Source: Chara braunii (lineage: Eukaryota; Streptophyta; Charophyceae; Charales; Characeae). Taken from it: DNA of 20,841 nucleotides. The position numbers and the translations under genes are program-made. The stretch spans positions 1,275,721 through 1,296,561 of the forward strand of contig BFEA01000407.1 of NCBI GenBank assembly GCA_003427395.1. The letters are read 5' to 3'. The notes under the pieces are model-generated. The model saw only the letters and a list, made by a program, of their open reading frames with translations, ran no database searches and was not told the origin of the DNA. Each line of letters begins with the position of its first letter. Within the stretch, counting starts at the first letter, position 1. This document shows positions 8,744 to 18,761 of the stretch, in pieces.

Positions 8744-8980
8744 GGGTCCTTCGGCCCATGCAATCCATGCTTTCAATTCCCTCTTTCCTTCGGGTCCTTC
8801 GGACCGTGCAATCCATGCTTTCAATTCCCTCTTTCCTTCGGGTCCTTCGGCCCGTGCAATCCATGTTTGCAATACTTCTTTCCTTCGGGTCCCTCGGCCT
8901 ATGCAATCCATGCTTTCAATTCCTTCTTTCCTTTGGGTCCTTCGGCCCGTGCAATCCATGTTTTCAATACTTCTTTCCCG
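8744..8980. repeat. Five tandem 48-bp units
   Basis: GGGTCC starts units at 8744, 8792, 8840, 8887 and 8935 (spacing 48, 48, 47, 48). A unit reads GGGTCCTTCGGCCCGTGCAA, then TCCATGCTTTCAATTCCC or TCCATGTTTGCAATACTTC, then TCTTTCCTTC. All three + frames stay open across the array because the strand is poor in purines, so the long frames here (up to 344 codons, 8633-9667) are not evidence of coding. Confidence 0.95.
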
Positions 8981-9185
8981 CAGCTCGAGCCTGGCCAAAT
9001 CGTCATACATTTCTCTCGGGTCATTTCACACGGTCTTTCCCTAGCCCTACCAATTTTGCATGCATATCACCCTTTGTCCTTTCTTGCCCTTTGCTTTATT
9101 AATTTTCCATGTGCGATACTCAGCTCATCCCTCATGCCAGTCCTTTCTCTTCTAGCACCTTGCCAGACCCCTTTCCCTCAGGTGC

Positions 9186-9605
9186 ATGTAAGTCAACTAC
9201 TCATCCGTTTCCCACCCTGCGAGTCTTCTTCTCAGATCTATGCAAAGTCAATCATACAAGTCATTTCTTTTTTTCGGCATCTTGACAAACCTCTTTCTCA
9301 ATCTTATGCAAAGTCAATCACACAAGTCTTTTCTGTTCTGGACATCTTGCTAGGCCCATTTTCCTCATGCCCATGCAAAGCCAATTATACAAGTCTTTTT
9401 TTGTTCTGGGCATCTTGTCAGGCCCCTTTTCCTCAGGCGCATGCAAAGCGAATTACACAAGTTTTTTCTGTTCTGGGCATCTTATCAGACCCCTTTTCCT
9501 CAGGCCCATGCAAAGCCAATTACACAAATCCTTTCTGTTTTGGACATCTTGTCATGCCTCTTTTCCTCAGGCCCATGCAAAACCAATTATACAAGTCTGT
9601 TCATG
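9186..9605. repeat. Six clear and one degraded 67-bp tandem units
   Basis: TGCAAAG or TGCAAAA recurs at 9241, 9308, 9374, 9442, 9509 and 9576 (spacing 67, 66, 68, 67, 67). A weaker unit starts at 9186. A unit contains CATGCAAAGCCAATTACACA, AGTCTTTTCTGTTCTGGGCA, TCTTGTCAGGCCCCTTTTCC and TCAGGCC. The period is not a multiple of 3. Confidence 0.93.
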
Positions 9606-9626
9606 TGTTTTTGTTGATAGATGGCG

Positions 9627-9657
9627 CATCTTCCCCCCACTCAAAACACGATGTCCC
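9627..9657 (-). other. Second retrotransposon-like purine tract, - strand
   Basis: The - strand reads GGGACATCGTGTTTTGAGTG followed by GGGGGAAGATG. It shares TTCCCCCCACTC and CGATGTCC (+ strand) with 8447-8475 at nearly the same spacing (18 versus 17 bases). On the - strand it lies just after a 97-codon open stretch (9713-10006), where a pol terminus and polypurine tract would be expected. Downstream of AAGATG an LTR could begin, but its far end was not found. Confidence 0.33.
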
Positions 9658-9712
9658 TATCGCATGACCGGTTCTCACTCGGAGGTACGAGACCTTTGGC
9701 CCACCGACTGAG

Positions 9713-10006
9713 TTAAGGACGTAAGCCCACTCTCTTCACAAAGAAGGGGTGATCATTTCCTCCAACGGGTGACACCACATCCTTCCACTTAGTCCGACCT
9801 TTCGCTATTATGCGACGAGCACCAGTACTGAGGTTCCTCCTCAAATCTGGCAGGTAGGTCCAGTCCAAGCCTTCCAGGGCCTCGTCTGGTCGTAAGAGCT
9901 TTCCTCGCGAATCGCTCCTCCCGAGTGGTAATTTTCTTGGATCCGGCCTCTTCTTTTCAGGAGAGTTGGGGCTCTCTATTGGTTCGCGAGTGCAGTTACG
10001 AAGACC
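9713..10006 (-). pseudogene. Unrecognised 97-codon open stretch without ATG, possibly degraded retroelement coding
   Basis: Read from 10006 down to a TAA at 9713-9715, the frame is open for 97 codons but lacks an ATG. Upstream it meets a TAA at 10007-10009. The product is mixed and protein-like, with basic stretches (EKKRPDPRK near residues 17-25), an LEGLDWTYLPDL segment (about 44-55) and a GRTKWKDVVSPVGGNDHPFF segment (about 70-89). It does not look like the low-complexity frames nearby. I recognise no family. Just upstream another - strand frame ends at about 9976, overlapping this one, so a frameshifted longer gene is possible. The purine tract at 9627-9657 follows, which suggests the 3' end of an old LTR-element polyprotein. 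That is inference; no catalytic motif is visible. Confidence 0.3.
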
Positions 10007-10009
10007 TTA

Positions 10010-11724
10010 CAATTAGTCCCGAAGCGGTTGTAATGCTTCGGCGAGGCGGTGTCAATGCCTCGTGGTGGTGGCGGTCTCCACCCGGTACCCCGCCCGACCC
10101 CTCCCCTTGGACAGTGCCGCCCAACATAGTGCGGGCAGCCGAGGTCCGACCCAAACGGCCATGCCACCCCTCTATGATATGGCGTGTGGTTGGAGAGTAG
10201 CGAAATGGACTAGAATAAGAATGACTCTTTCGTCCATTTGGTTCTCTCACCCTTTGACGTTTAGGCTCTCAACACGAGGCGCAATTTGAACTTCCCGACT
10301 AAAGCTCATTGTCGGGGTCAGTTCCGGACGTCCCGCACCGATCCAAGTGGTAGGTGTCTTGGTCCTTTCACTCTCATCCCATTGTAAGAGGAACAGGTTG
10401 CGCTGAGACTTTTCCCTTTAAGGAATAAAGGTCTTGAGGTCGCGGTGCAAGCTCCGGTACCCCCTCTTGCTGAGGCCAAAGACTAGAAAAAAAGAGAAAT
10501 TCATTTCAATGCTATTTCGGACTTTTGATTTGACTGTCTGCGCTCACATGCGTATATATATGGCTGAGAGGAGGCCCACTGTGACTGTGAGAAGTGATCG
10601 CCTAAAATTAATAACCCTTTATATGTATGTGATATATATATGTCTTGAGTGTTTCGCGCGGCCTACTGGGACCACGCGTAAGGGTTAAACAGATCGTGCG
10701 TTGAGAGGAGAGGGAGATCGTCTTTTATCCTTTGCTTTTTAGAGTTTCATAGTTGGACATTGTAGTCCGTGACAGCCGTCAAAGTCAAACCCCTTGATTC
10801 ATCTCCAGACCCTAGGTGAAGGAGTTTGTCTCTAGGGCCATAAGAGATGAATGCCATCACAGGTATAAACTTGTATACCACCCACTCTCCGCAAGGTGCA
10901 GAAAAGGGTGTGGTTTTCAACCGCACTTGGCGGTTGTCCTGCGTCGAGAGATTAACCCTCAAGGCGCGTGTCAGCCGACACTTGAGTGTCGGATGTGACC
11001 CTCGAGATTAGCGAGAACCGCATGAGTATGAGTACTACATGGTACGTCATTACTGCAACTGCTTGCGCATGCTTGCATTGCGAGTCGATATGAGAAAGTC
11101 CGGCGTCCGCGCGGTTTTATACTAAGTCTCGCGCGCGACGCCTATCCGAGTCCACACCGAAAAAGTTGTGGGATGACTACCGAGGGACTAGGAGTGTTGT
11201 CGCATTGTTTGTGTTGTGTGGTGTTGTTCGTATGTTGTGCGTGTGCTTTATTTTTATGTTACTTTAAGTGGTGTGCGCGTGGCGTGTGGGATACGTCCTA
11301 GTCGACCGGTGACGAGACGCGCTTGGGACCTTAGCCCCTCCAAGATGTCGGTTCGCGTGCGGGTCCAATAGAGGCGTAGTACCGCGCGTACCCCCTATGC
11401 TATAGCGAACGAGAAACGTCATCGGCTGGTCCACCTCTGCGATTGCAACTGATTAGCTTTCGTACTGTGGACTGGTAGCTCGACGGGGATACGCCCACCG
11501 AAGGGAGGTGACAACTCTCGTAAGGTGGAGGTAAGTCGTGCCTCGCGTAGACCCTATCCTGTCGTAGGGGTTTGCGAGAGGTATGGCTGGCGCACTCGGC
11601 CGGAGCGGCTTGCGGAAGCTCCATGTATGTATTGCGACGAGGATTAAATGCCAACTTCTGCGTAACGTGGTCGGGAGGGTCCCGCGCTGCCCTTGAGTAG
11701 TGTCGGACCGATGCGCTCGAGAGG
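10010..11724. other. No intact gene; candidate LTR/leader DNA upstream of the tRNA-Asp primer site
   Basis: CpG-containing, mixed-composition DNA. On the + strand, TATATATATGG near 10552 and GATATATATATG near 10631 are possible TATA sites. GGAATAAAGG near 10420 is a possible polyadenylation-type word. The stretch 11190-11292 is unusually rich in G and T. If the primer site at 11725 is genuine, the 5' LTR should end just before it. However, the bases immediately upstream do not end in a clear CA, so no LTR boundary is called. Confidence 0.35.
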
Positions 11725-11742
11725 TGGCGTCGTTGCCGGGGA
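11725..11742 (+). promoter_or_regulatory. LTR-retrotransposon primer-binding site for tRNA-Asp
   Basis: The + strand has TGGCGTCGTTGCCGGGGA. This matches TGGCGCCGTTGCCGGGGA, the complement of the 3' end of plant tRNA-Asp(GUC) including its CCA, at 17 of 18 positions. The one difference is C to T inside a CpG, as expected from methylation decay. The TGG pairs with the CCA that plant tRNA genes do not encode. The neighbouring - strand sequence also lacks the GTTCGA of a T-loop, so this is a primer site and not a tRNA gene. This primer type is known from Athila/Tat-type plant Ty3/gypsy elements. It places an element on the + strand with internal DNA to the right. Confidence 0.72.
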
Positions 11743-13829
11743 TAACGGTTGCCTGTCGTTGTCCCTGGTGGAACGACATCCGTGTATGAGAAAGTGAGAA
11801 CTAGGCAAAAGGAGAAGTTTTCTTTTGACGTACATGGTTGATTGCTTGATGCCTTGACTATGGTTGGGAATATCTTAAAAGTTGTGGCCTAAGAGTGATA
11901 AGCGTTGATTATCATTGTATGCGCGGTTTACTTGAGGAAGGAAGTGTTTGGCTATACACTTAAGTATTCTGACACATATAATAGTGGTCTCAACGAGTAC
12001 CTTGTCATCTTAAGTATATTTTGATAATTGGGCGATATGTGACGTATCTGATGCGGCCGTGGTTGAGTTAGGGCAGCATCCGCATTGTTGGGTTTGTCCA
12101 CTACCGAAGCAATCTCAGTTGATAATGACCAAGGCTACGAGGCTGGTGACTTATTTCGTGAGCTATGTGGTAAGCTTGCTTTAGGATGTAAAGACGTTAA
12201 GCTGAGGCGTCTCCCCCTCGGTCAGTAGAGTGTTGCTTTAGAGGAGGCTTCTGATACATGAGCGACACGGATGAGGGGTTGAGTAAAGAGTGCGAAGTGA
12301 GAGGTTTGGTTGCAAAAGTTTTTCCTTGGGATCAGTCTGAGTTAAGATACGATAGGTACTGCGATGAATATTGTACCTAGGCCCTTCGATGGTGTGAGTT
12401 GACAATGAGTTGAGTCATTTGAGGATTGTCTAGCTAACTATCGATTAAGTCTAAGAAGTAGTGATTACCTAGCTAACAGTTTGGCTAACCCGAAGAGAGG
12501 CTTGTGTTTTAAACTTTAAAGTATGTATAATATATATAAACACATTTGTTTTTATGAGGGTTTTTATCTGGCTGTTGCTATGTATGCGTTTTTTCTGTAT
12601 TTTGTTTGATGTCTGGTTGATGATGCATATATGGATTGTCTTCCAAAGAGGACATAGACTTTGCATGAAATCCACTTCTTGCATGGGACCAGAGGTGAAT
12701 GGGGTGACTCATTCCTGGGGAAGGTGGTTCTTCCTCAAGGGAGTAAGTCAGTGTGTATAGTTGTCCTCAGTGGAAGTACACTCTTGAATTGTTACCCCCT
12801 CGTTTAGGCTTAAGGAAACAGTTATTTGTTTCAAGAATGATAGTGAGACCCACGCCGAAATTATATTCCTGGTCCATTAGTGGGGTGTTGTTAACTTTCC
12901 TATGATAGGAAAATAACTACATTATCTATTTAAGAGGAAAGGAAGGGGCTTGTTACCTTCCCGAAACTGTGATGACCAAGTGGAGCAGCTACTGCTTAGT
13001 GAGAGCGGTTCTGGAGTGGCGACCTAGGCCCGTCCCGCATTAAGCAGAGCCACCATATTTGTAAGGACGCAGATTCGTCGTTCATTGCCCTGATAGGTAT
13101 GAATGGGGTTGTCTATCTGACCATGATAGGGTCGGTGAGGTGCAAGCGCTGGAACCAGAGAGGGTCGTGGTGAGGCTTGATCTTTAGAGCGGGGCTCAGG
13201 AGACAAGATGTTATCTTATGAGGTGTACACCGCCCCTCTGTAATATATATGCTTCGTTTAAAAGTTGAAGGGGTAACAATTGTATCATGTTATTTACTCA
13301 TTGGTAGTCATACTTCTTCCTTGTAGAATATGAAAATACGTTATTGACAGTTATCTTGTTATATGACTGGCAGTTGCTTTGACTTCATGTTATTATTTAT
13401 AAATTTTGCCGTAACCTTCCGTTACAACCCTTGCCAATAAGTTGTGCTTATTATATTGTGATTTTTGTTGTAAGTATATATTATTCATCATGAGTTGTAC
13501 TGCATTTTGGATTCACGTTTGGAGTAGTCGCCTATGCGACGTACGTATATTGTATCCTTCCTTGATGATAAAAATCATAAGGGGTTAATGCCTGAGTTAT
13601 GATTTGAGGGATTTATAAGTAAATATTTATGTTTTATTTTTTGTGGATATTTATTTGAAGACTCTCTTCGGTAACGTCGTTGTTCTGAATAGATTCTTAT
13701 ATATGCTTTCATGATGAGAATGACTTAATTTAGTAGGGATATATTATGTATTATATTTAGTTGCGTAACTCCCTTCGAGCCTCGACCCTAACGCCGTTCG
13801 TTGTTGTTCAACAGATGATTGGGCCGTAG
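11743..13829. other. No intact gene; presumed decayed internal region of an LTR element
   Basis: G/T-rich on the + strand with many TATATA-like words (for example TAATATATATAAAC near 12528-12541). Frames are short and stop-ridden on both strands. No gag zinc knuckle, protease or reverse-transcriptase motif was found by eye. The assignment to an element rests only on its position after the primer site. Confidence 0.35.
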
Positions 13830-14084
13830 GAGCTCGAGATGGAAGATTCTCAAGGGAAGATTAGGGTAGAGCCAGCAGTTGAGGCCGAAGTGAAGGTGTG
13901 AGAATGGGGATATGCAAGGCACACGTGCGAGTTGTTGTATGACGTGTATCTGGACCAAAGATTCGTACCCCATGGCCAAGGACTAAGGAGCTTAGTCAAA
14001 ATCGTTGAGGCTTATGCAAACTCCCACGATCCAGATGACAGGGTTGTAAATTGGGATGAGGTCCGGGCAGTAGCAGGGCGATAG
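13830..14084 (+). pseudogene. Broken open stretch of about 84 codons, family unknown
   Basis: In the frame of the ATG at 13839 there are 20 codons, a TGA at 13899-13901, then 60 open codons to a TAG at 14082-14084. The second part is well mixed and protein-like, with LLYDVYLDQRFVPHGQG (about residues 11-27 after the stop) and AYANSHDPDDRVVNWDEVRA further on. The TGA could be a decayed CGA (Arg), matching the C-to-T change seen in the primer site 2.1 kb upstream. This suggests a gag or leader-frame remnant of the + strand element, but I recognise no domain. It could still be a chance open stretch. Confidence 0.28.
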
Positions 14085-16323
14085 AGGATGCCCTTGTGTT
14101 TTACCGAAGTACGTCCCTCATGAGCTTGTGTATATACGTGTGCATGGGAGCCAAGGTAGAAGGCTAACTGGTTTTGTGATTTCGGCCCTGTGTCTTAGTT
14201 TACAGGATTTTGACTATATACAAAACGGGTTGGAAGAGGTGTATATAAGCCTTTAGTGCATTGTGTGTATATGTCAGATCATAAAAAGGCTCAGGTTAAA
14301 TTGGATAAGCAAGTTTTTAGGCTTTTGCATCTACTCGAGGGTAGATTGGGTAGAGTATGAGAGTGAACCTCGTGTATGTATGCTGGAGATAAGAAACGGA
14401 TGAGGGAATGGTTTGTAATATAGACCTGTACACATCACGAGGTTGTGTAAGGATGGGATCTTACTAGGACGGCTGATTTGATTTTGGTTGTGATATTTGT
14501 CCTTCATTAAGATATATACCTTCATCCAGGAATGTCCTCCTACGATTCAAGATGAATTGATTATGTTTTAGGGGCTGAGTTTATTTTTAACCATACCACC
14601 CTAAGTTGGGAAAGGGTACGCATCTATACGTTTGTATACAGGAGGCTGCTTTAAATTGAGTAGGTCCTGAGTTATGGTTTTAGGACTCTATGACCTTGAG
14701 AGTTAGTGTGCTAAACCTCTTGCTACACGGGTTGTGTTGAGATATGAGAGAGGAGTATGCACGACGCTTTGATTCGGGGCTGTTGTAAGGTTAAGATTGA
14801 TTGAGAAGTGATGGACCTTGTGTTTCGGGTTGGATATTTGGATATGTCTTGGGTTGTTTGGGTCCCTCCAATGCAAGAGGTGCGATCACGCCTGTTTAGA
14901 GCTGCTTCCGTTTAGCTTTGACTAAGGAGACAATGATTTTTTGGACGATACTTGACCACTAGTGCCAGTTTGAGTTAAGATTGTTCAACTCTATGTATGT
15001 ATATGTAATTCAATACCATATTGGTTTGTTTTTGAGCTGGGATATTACGCCCCTTAGTGTATATTGAGTTGAGATCTTATCTAAGACCATTCCCCTGTAT
15101 ATGACGATCACAATCAGTCTCACATGTGTGGTTTTATCCTGATGTATGGTGGCTTTGTGTGAGAGATGTATGGGAAACATCTCATGTGCTGTATATTTTG
15201 CGAAGGTGAATGGATGTGAACTGTCTACTCTTCGGTATACTCGTGCGATCTGCCCACAGGCAGGTGACAGGGCCGGGTATAAGAAGAGAGAGTGCAGTCT
15301 GTTTTTGTCAAAGATTGTGAGAATCCTAAGGGATTTATGAGTCTTTGAGACTCGAATGGTTGCCATGCCAAATGCTTATTGTTGAGTTGTGATGAGGACC
15401 CATAAGTTGGTCTCTCATTTAAAATTGTTCTATGATAGAGACGCCTTTTATAAGAGGGTTGTCTTTTGCTTATTGGAAGACTCATCTTCAGAGAGGGAAG
15501 ATGCTTTTATGAAAGGTCGTGTGAAAGTTCATCCTAGAGAGAGAGGGATGGCTGAGAGACCTGTTGAGTGAGACCTCCTTTGTATGGAGGAAGGTTAATA
15601 GATTGAGTGGCATGATAAGTTGGTTTTGAATGATAAAGTCTGACGAGGAGAACCACGTTTTTGGCTTGGCCATTGGTGAAATTTTTGAGGTCGCAAAAAA
15701 AACTTTGTTGAGAGATGTCTTCGGGATGTGTGGTCTTCTTGCTCTGATCAAGTGAGGGGGCCACGGCCTTGTGGACTTGGCGGTGATTCTGTTTTGTGAT
15801 AGTGGAGAGGCTGCCATGTTCTCTCTGTGTATACGACAAAGGGCTGGTAAATGCCTTTTATGTGTGACAGACCTTTGCGTAGTCCCGCAATAAGTCTGTA
15901 TTGTTGCAACACACCGTTCAGCCACTTGTGGTAATCTGAGGGCATTTATGAGAGACCCAGCCAGGGGTATAACTGGCATCACTGAGACGCAACCCTCAGT
16001 GTTGCCTGCTAGTCGGCGCAACCTGATAGCGGGCCCACGTCTCGCCAGAAGGGGTAAAAACTTAAAGGGGTGTGGCCACCCAGGAGGGTTTTACCTGTCG
16101 CGGGATGACGTGGGATAAGAGTTAAGTAGTTTTTGGGGTCCTGATTGAATGCTTATCAGGAGAAAAAGCCTATCATGGCGAAACCTGCGAGGGCACTACC
16201 GCTAAAATAACAAGCCCGGCGGGCCGTAGATCTGACACGATCACCCAGGCTACGATGGGCTAAGATGGAAACCTGGCCTTCCTGTACTAGACTGCAGGAA
16301 AGGTCTTTGATGAGATTTATGTG
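14085..16323. other. No intact gene; G/T-rich decayed DNA
   Basis: The + strand stays rich in G and T. Overlapping - strand frames of 60-177 codons occur at 15010-16021, and at 15534-15945 three - frames overlap. That pattern fits a stop-poor C/A-rich strand better than a gene. I looked for reverse-transcriptase (YxDD), integrase (HHCC) and zinc-knuckle motifs and found none that convinced me. Confidence 0.4.
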
Positions 16324-16340
16324 ATATATATATATATATT
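16324..16340. repeat. (AT)n short tract
   Basis: About eight AT dinucleotides in GATATATATATATATATTTG. Confidence 0.85.
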
Positions 16341-16389
16341 TGATTGTGAGAAATATTGGAGGGAGACGAGAGTGCCTTCTAAGGTCTCG

Positions 16390-16450
16390 GTTAGGGTCCG
16401 CGTCCTTGGTTATAGCCCTGCCAGCAGGGTAGGGACTAAGGACACCTAAC
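16390..16450. repeat. Nested imperfect hairpin
   Basis: Three nested arm pairs share one axis: GTTAGG (16390-16395) with CCTAAC (16445-16450), GTCCTT (16402-16407) with AAGGAC (16438-16443), and CCCTGC (16416-16421) with GCAGGG (16424-16429) around a CA loop. Most mismatches between the middle and inner arms are transitions, as if a longer palindrome had decayed. Confidence 0.7.
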
Positions 16451-16539
16451 GAGAAGCCGACGCTTGTCTAGGACGACGGGGAGAGGACGGTCGAGAGGCC
16501 ATTGGGACTTATGTTGTAGTATTGTGTCAGTACCTCGAC

Positions 16540-16555
16540 GTCCTGATGTCAGGAC
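16540..16555. repeat. Perfect 7-bp inverted repeat
   Basis: GTCCTGA TG TCAGGAC. It is short but exact and lies about 90 bases after the nested hairpin. Confidence 0.6.
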
Positions 16556-17709
16556 AATGAAGACTCTGGTTAGAATCCTGGCAGCATAACGTTGTGTTTG
16601 GCATGATTAGATGGAAGCCTCAAACCGGAGTTTGTCAGTTGATCGGATTAGTTCCTTTCTCGTCAGCATTTGGAGTTTTGGATGGATTTATAGCTTTCGG
16701 ATTTTACGAAGCGACGGGGACGTCGCTTAATATGGTCTGGTAAGCTGTCGATGCGAATACCCTTACAAGGGTATCCGCCGTGGTTTTTGCAGACGAAAGG
16801 AATAGTTTGGTTTGAAGTTCTAAGTATACCGCAAGAGGCGCGACAGTGTCTGTGTTTTACGTTGACTGGATGGTTGACAAGAATAAAGAGTGTGTGGGCG
16901 TGAAAATTTGAGGCGCACGTGATCTTTTTCTGATTGACGGTTATGAAAGTCGGCATAGTTGCCGACCAGATTTTTGTTTTTTTAATTAAGATAGGATTAA
17001 AAGGATTATGTCTCATTTTGTATGAAAGGTTCGCCTGTGAGAAGGCTCATTGGAACCCAAGAAAATGGTGGACCGTGCCGTGGTAGGATGACAGCGCCAG
17101 GGCGGAGGCCCGAGACCACCATGAACTGCGTCGGGGCCCATTTCGTCTAGGCCCACGCTGCAAATTTCGTAACAGACCCGCGTCCTCCTACTCTCGGACC
17201 GTAGAAAGTTGTCCCGACAGTTGCATATAGGTCGCATGCTTAGTATTACTCACGGTCGGGCCGACATATGCAGCAGGAGAGTTGGTAAGCGCGCAGTAGT
17301 GGACTTCGATTTCCTCGATAGCCGAGCGTCCGGCCTGTATTGGCGTGCGCAGTGGTACCACACAGGATAACGCACCGGGAAAACAAGGTAAGAAGGGAGT
17401 GATCCAGGGAAGGCTGTGGCGAACAGCATGCAGAGAAGTGATGGACTAAGTGTAGCGGGGAAAGACCGTGGCTGACTCCCTTTAAGGTGATCGGCAGGGT
17501 CGCTGAAGTTGCCAGACGGTTTACTGCGCAGCAGTGAAAATCACTATTGTGATATGAGGGGCGACTAGTAGTGAAGGCAGGAAGTATAGGGGCAAGGGCA
17601 AGGCAGCGGAGCTATGGGTGCTAAGGTAGCAGGAGTGACGGACAGCGGAGGAACAGGTAAAAAAAAAAAAAGGAGAATGAACCCGGATGCGAAGTCGCGC
17701 TGGATGTAG
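16556..17709. other. No gene seen; mixed LTR-like DNA
   Basis: CpG-bearing DNA with GGGCCCATTTCGTCTAGGCCC near 17134-17154 and a poly-A run at about 17659-17670. Short - strand frames at 16663-17237 show no domain. A weak earlier unit of the 178-bp repeat may lie near 17550, where AGTGAAAATCACT gives a small hairpin. Confidence 0.4.
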
Positions 17710-18180
17710 GCAGGATATGAGGAGTGGCTATGGCGGAGCGAGGGAAGCACAACTCGCTCGTTCCTTAATGGAATTGGGCGAGGTAAAAGTTGACTTTGGG
17801 GTTATGACATCAGACGAATAACATGGGAGGGTCAGTTTGGCCGCTAGGTTAGTAGGAGATGAGCTAATTAGAGAAGATAGTGCACGGAGGTGACGGGAGG
17901 GGTGGATATGGCTAGTCAGAAAGTCTCATAGCTCCCTCGATCCTTGACGAAATCGGGCGAAGCAAGATCTATTCCGGGGGTTTTCAGCCATCGAGATTTC
18001 AATGGCGTGATAAATTTTGAGATTAGTGGAGTAGGTTTAGAGTTAGTAAGAATAAAAGTTGCGCGAAGGTTATCGGGGAGCGGATATGGTTGGTTTTGGA
18101 ATAATGAAGTTTTTACTCGATTCAGAGCGGAATCGAGTGGAATAAAAGGTAAGGTGAAGCGTTTTGGTTGGGCGAATCTG
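17710..18180. repeat. Three diverged 178-bp units, each with a hairpin at the same phase
   Basis: GGCTATGG or GGATATGG anchors occur at 17726, 17904 and 18082, exactly 178 apart each time. About 25-35 bases after each anchor lies an inverted repeat. The third is perfect: ACTCGATTC (18115-18123) with GAATCGAGT (18130-18138). The second is CTCGAT..ATCGGG with a wobble. The first is CTCGCTCGTTCC..GGAATTGGGCGAG with a bulge. Arm sequences differ between copies while pairing is largely kept. No coding frame is shared. Confidence 0.72.
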
Positions 18181-18497
18181 ACTTAGGAGTCAGCATTAGC
18201 GGAGAGTTAGTGGGATAGAAGTTAAAGACAAGAAAAAAAAAACTTAGGAAAAAGAAGGGGATGAATCTTCCCGCATGCTTGTGGGAGATTTACTCTGATT
18301 TTACTCGTCGAAGCGACAGGAGTAGCCTCCCTTCACCTCGCTGCACTCACGACAGGGTAGCGGCGTACTCTTCTGCGTATGTGCGGAAGATTCAATTACA
18401 TATCGGCGATTGAGTATCCCTCGTTGTGCAACGTAGGCTCGACGACTGTTCCTCGGGAACGTAGTGGTTCCCTCCTGAGCAACGCCAAGCAGGCGGA
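18181..18497. other. No gene seen; purine tract and short hairpins
   Basis: AGGAAAAAGAAGGGGA at 18246-18261 followed by TG looks like a polypurine tract plus LTR start on the + strand. CTTCCCGCATGCTTGTGGGAG just after it can fold. No matching 5' LTR start was found, so no element end is called. Confidence 0.35.
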
Positions 18498-18761
18498 CTA
18501 CGTATTGTTACTAGTCGGTGCGCCCTCAATGGCCGTTCTGTATGGACACGGCTTGAGGGGGGGGTTGAACCTGACCGAATAGTTGGCTAAGTGCAGGGAG
18601 AGAAAGGAGGGTGGTGTGATAATACGTACCTGGGTATGACAGTGGTCTACAAGGTCGACACCCTCATCAACTGCGGTTGTTGTTGCCGTGTCAACGGGAA
18701 GCAGAGACGGCTCATAGGCTGCTAATACCTGTGGAGCGGTAGTCTGTGTACTAGGCGCCAT
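18498..18761 (-). CDS. Candidate gene start: 44-codon first exon with splice donor, function unknown
   Basis: On the - strand an ATG at 18761-18759 sits in CCTTTATGGCGCC, a good plant start context, after a C/T-rich leader. The frame runs 87 codons to 18498. After exactly 44 codons it meets CCCAG|GTACGTATT (exon end 18630, intron from 18629), a strong plant 5' splice site. Before the donor the protein is Ala/Thr/Val-rich with PSLLPVDTATTTAVDEGVDL near residues 18-37. After it the residues look random. TTTATAAAG at about 19012-19020 could be the TATA box, giving a leader of about 220 bases. No domain is recognised and no acceptor or second exon was found in the decayed DNA downstream. It may be a dead fragment or an element gag start. 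Confidence 0.25.
   Translation of the reverse strand: MAPSTQTTAPQVLAAYEPSLLPVDTATTTAVDEGVDLVDHCHTQVRIITPPSFLSLHLANYSVRFNPPLKPCPYRTAIEGAPTSNNT

Noticed and set aside
8744-9605. CRISPR array, because of regular short repeats
   Set aside because: Repeats are directly tandem with no variable spacers, there are no cas genes, and the context is plant-like.
8633-9667. 344-codon + strand open frame, the longest in the window
   Set aside because: It spans two unrelated tandem arrays, one with a 67-bp period. Competing + frames are open over the same bases, and the protein is low-complexity with no domain.
11725-11742. Fragment of a tRNA-Asp gene on the - strand
   Set aside because: The match includes the non-encoded CCA complement, and the neighbouring bases lack the T-loop GTTCGA, so a primer-binding site fits better.
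15010-16021. Overlapping - strand frames up to 177 codons, checked as possible retroelement pol
   Set aside because: Three - frames overlap in parts and none shows reverse-transcriptase, RNase H, integrase or zinc-knuckle motifs. The - strand is stop-poor because it is C/A-rich.
18246-18263. Polypurine tract plus TG as the 3' LTR start of the + strand element
   Set aside because: The sequence after it has no visible match upstream of the primer site at 11725, so no LTR pair can be shown.
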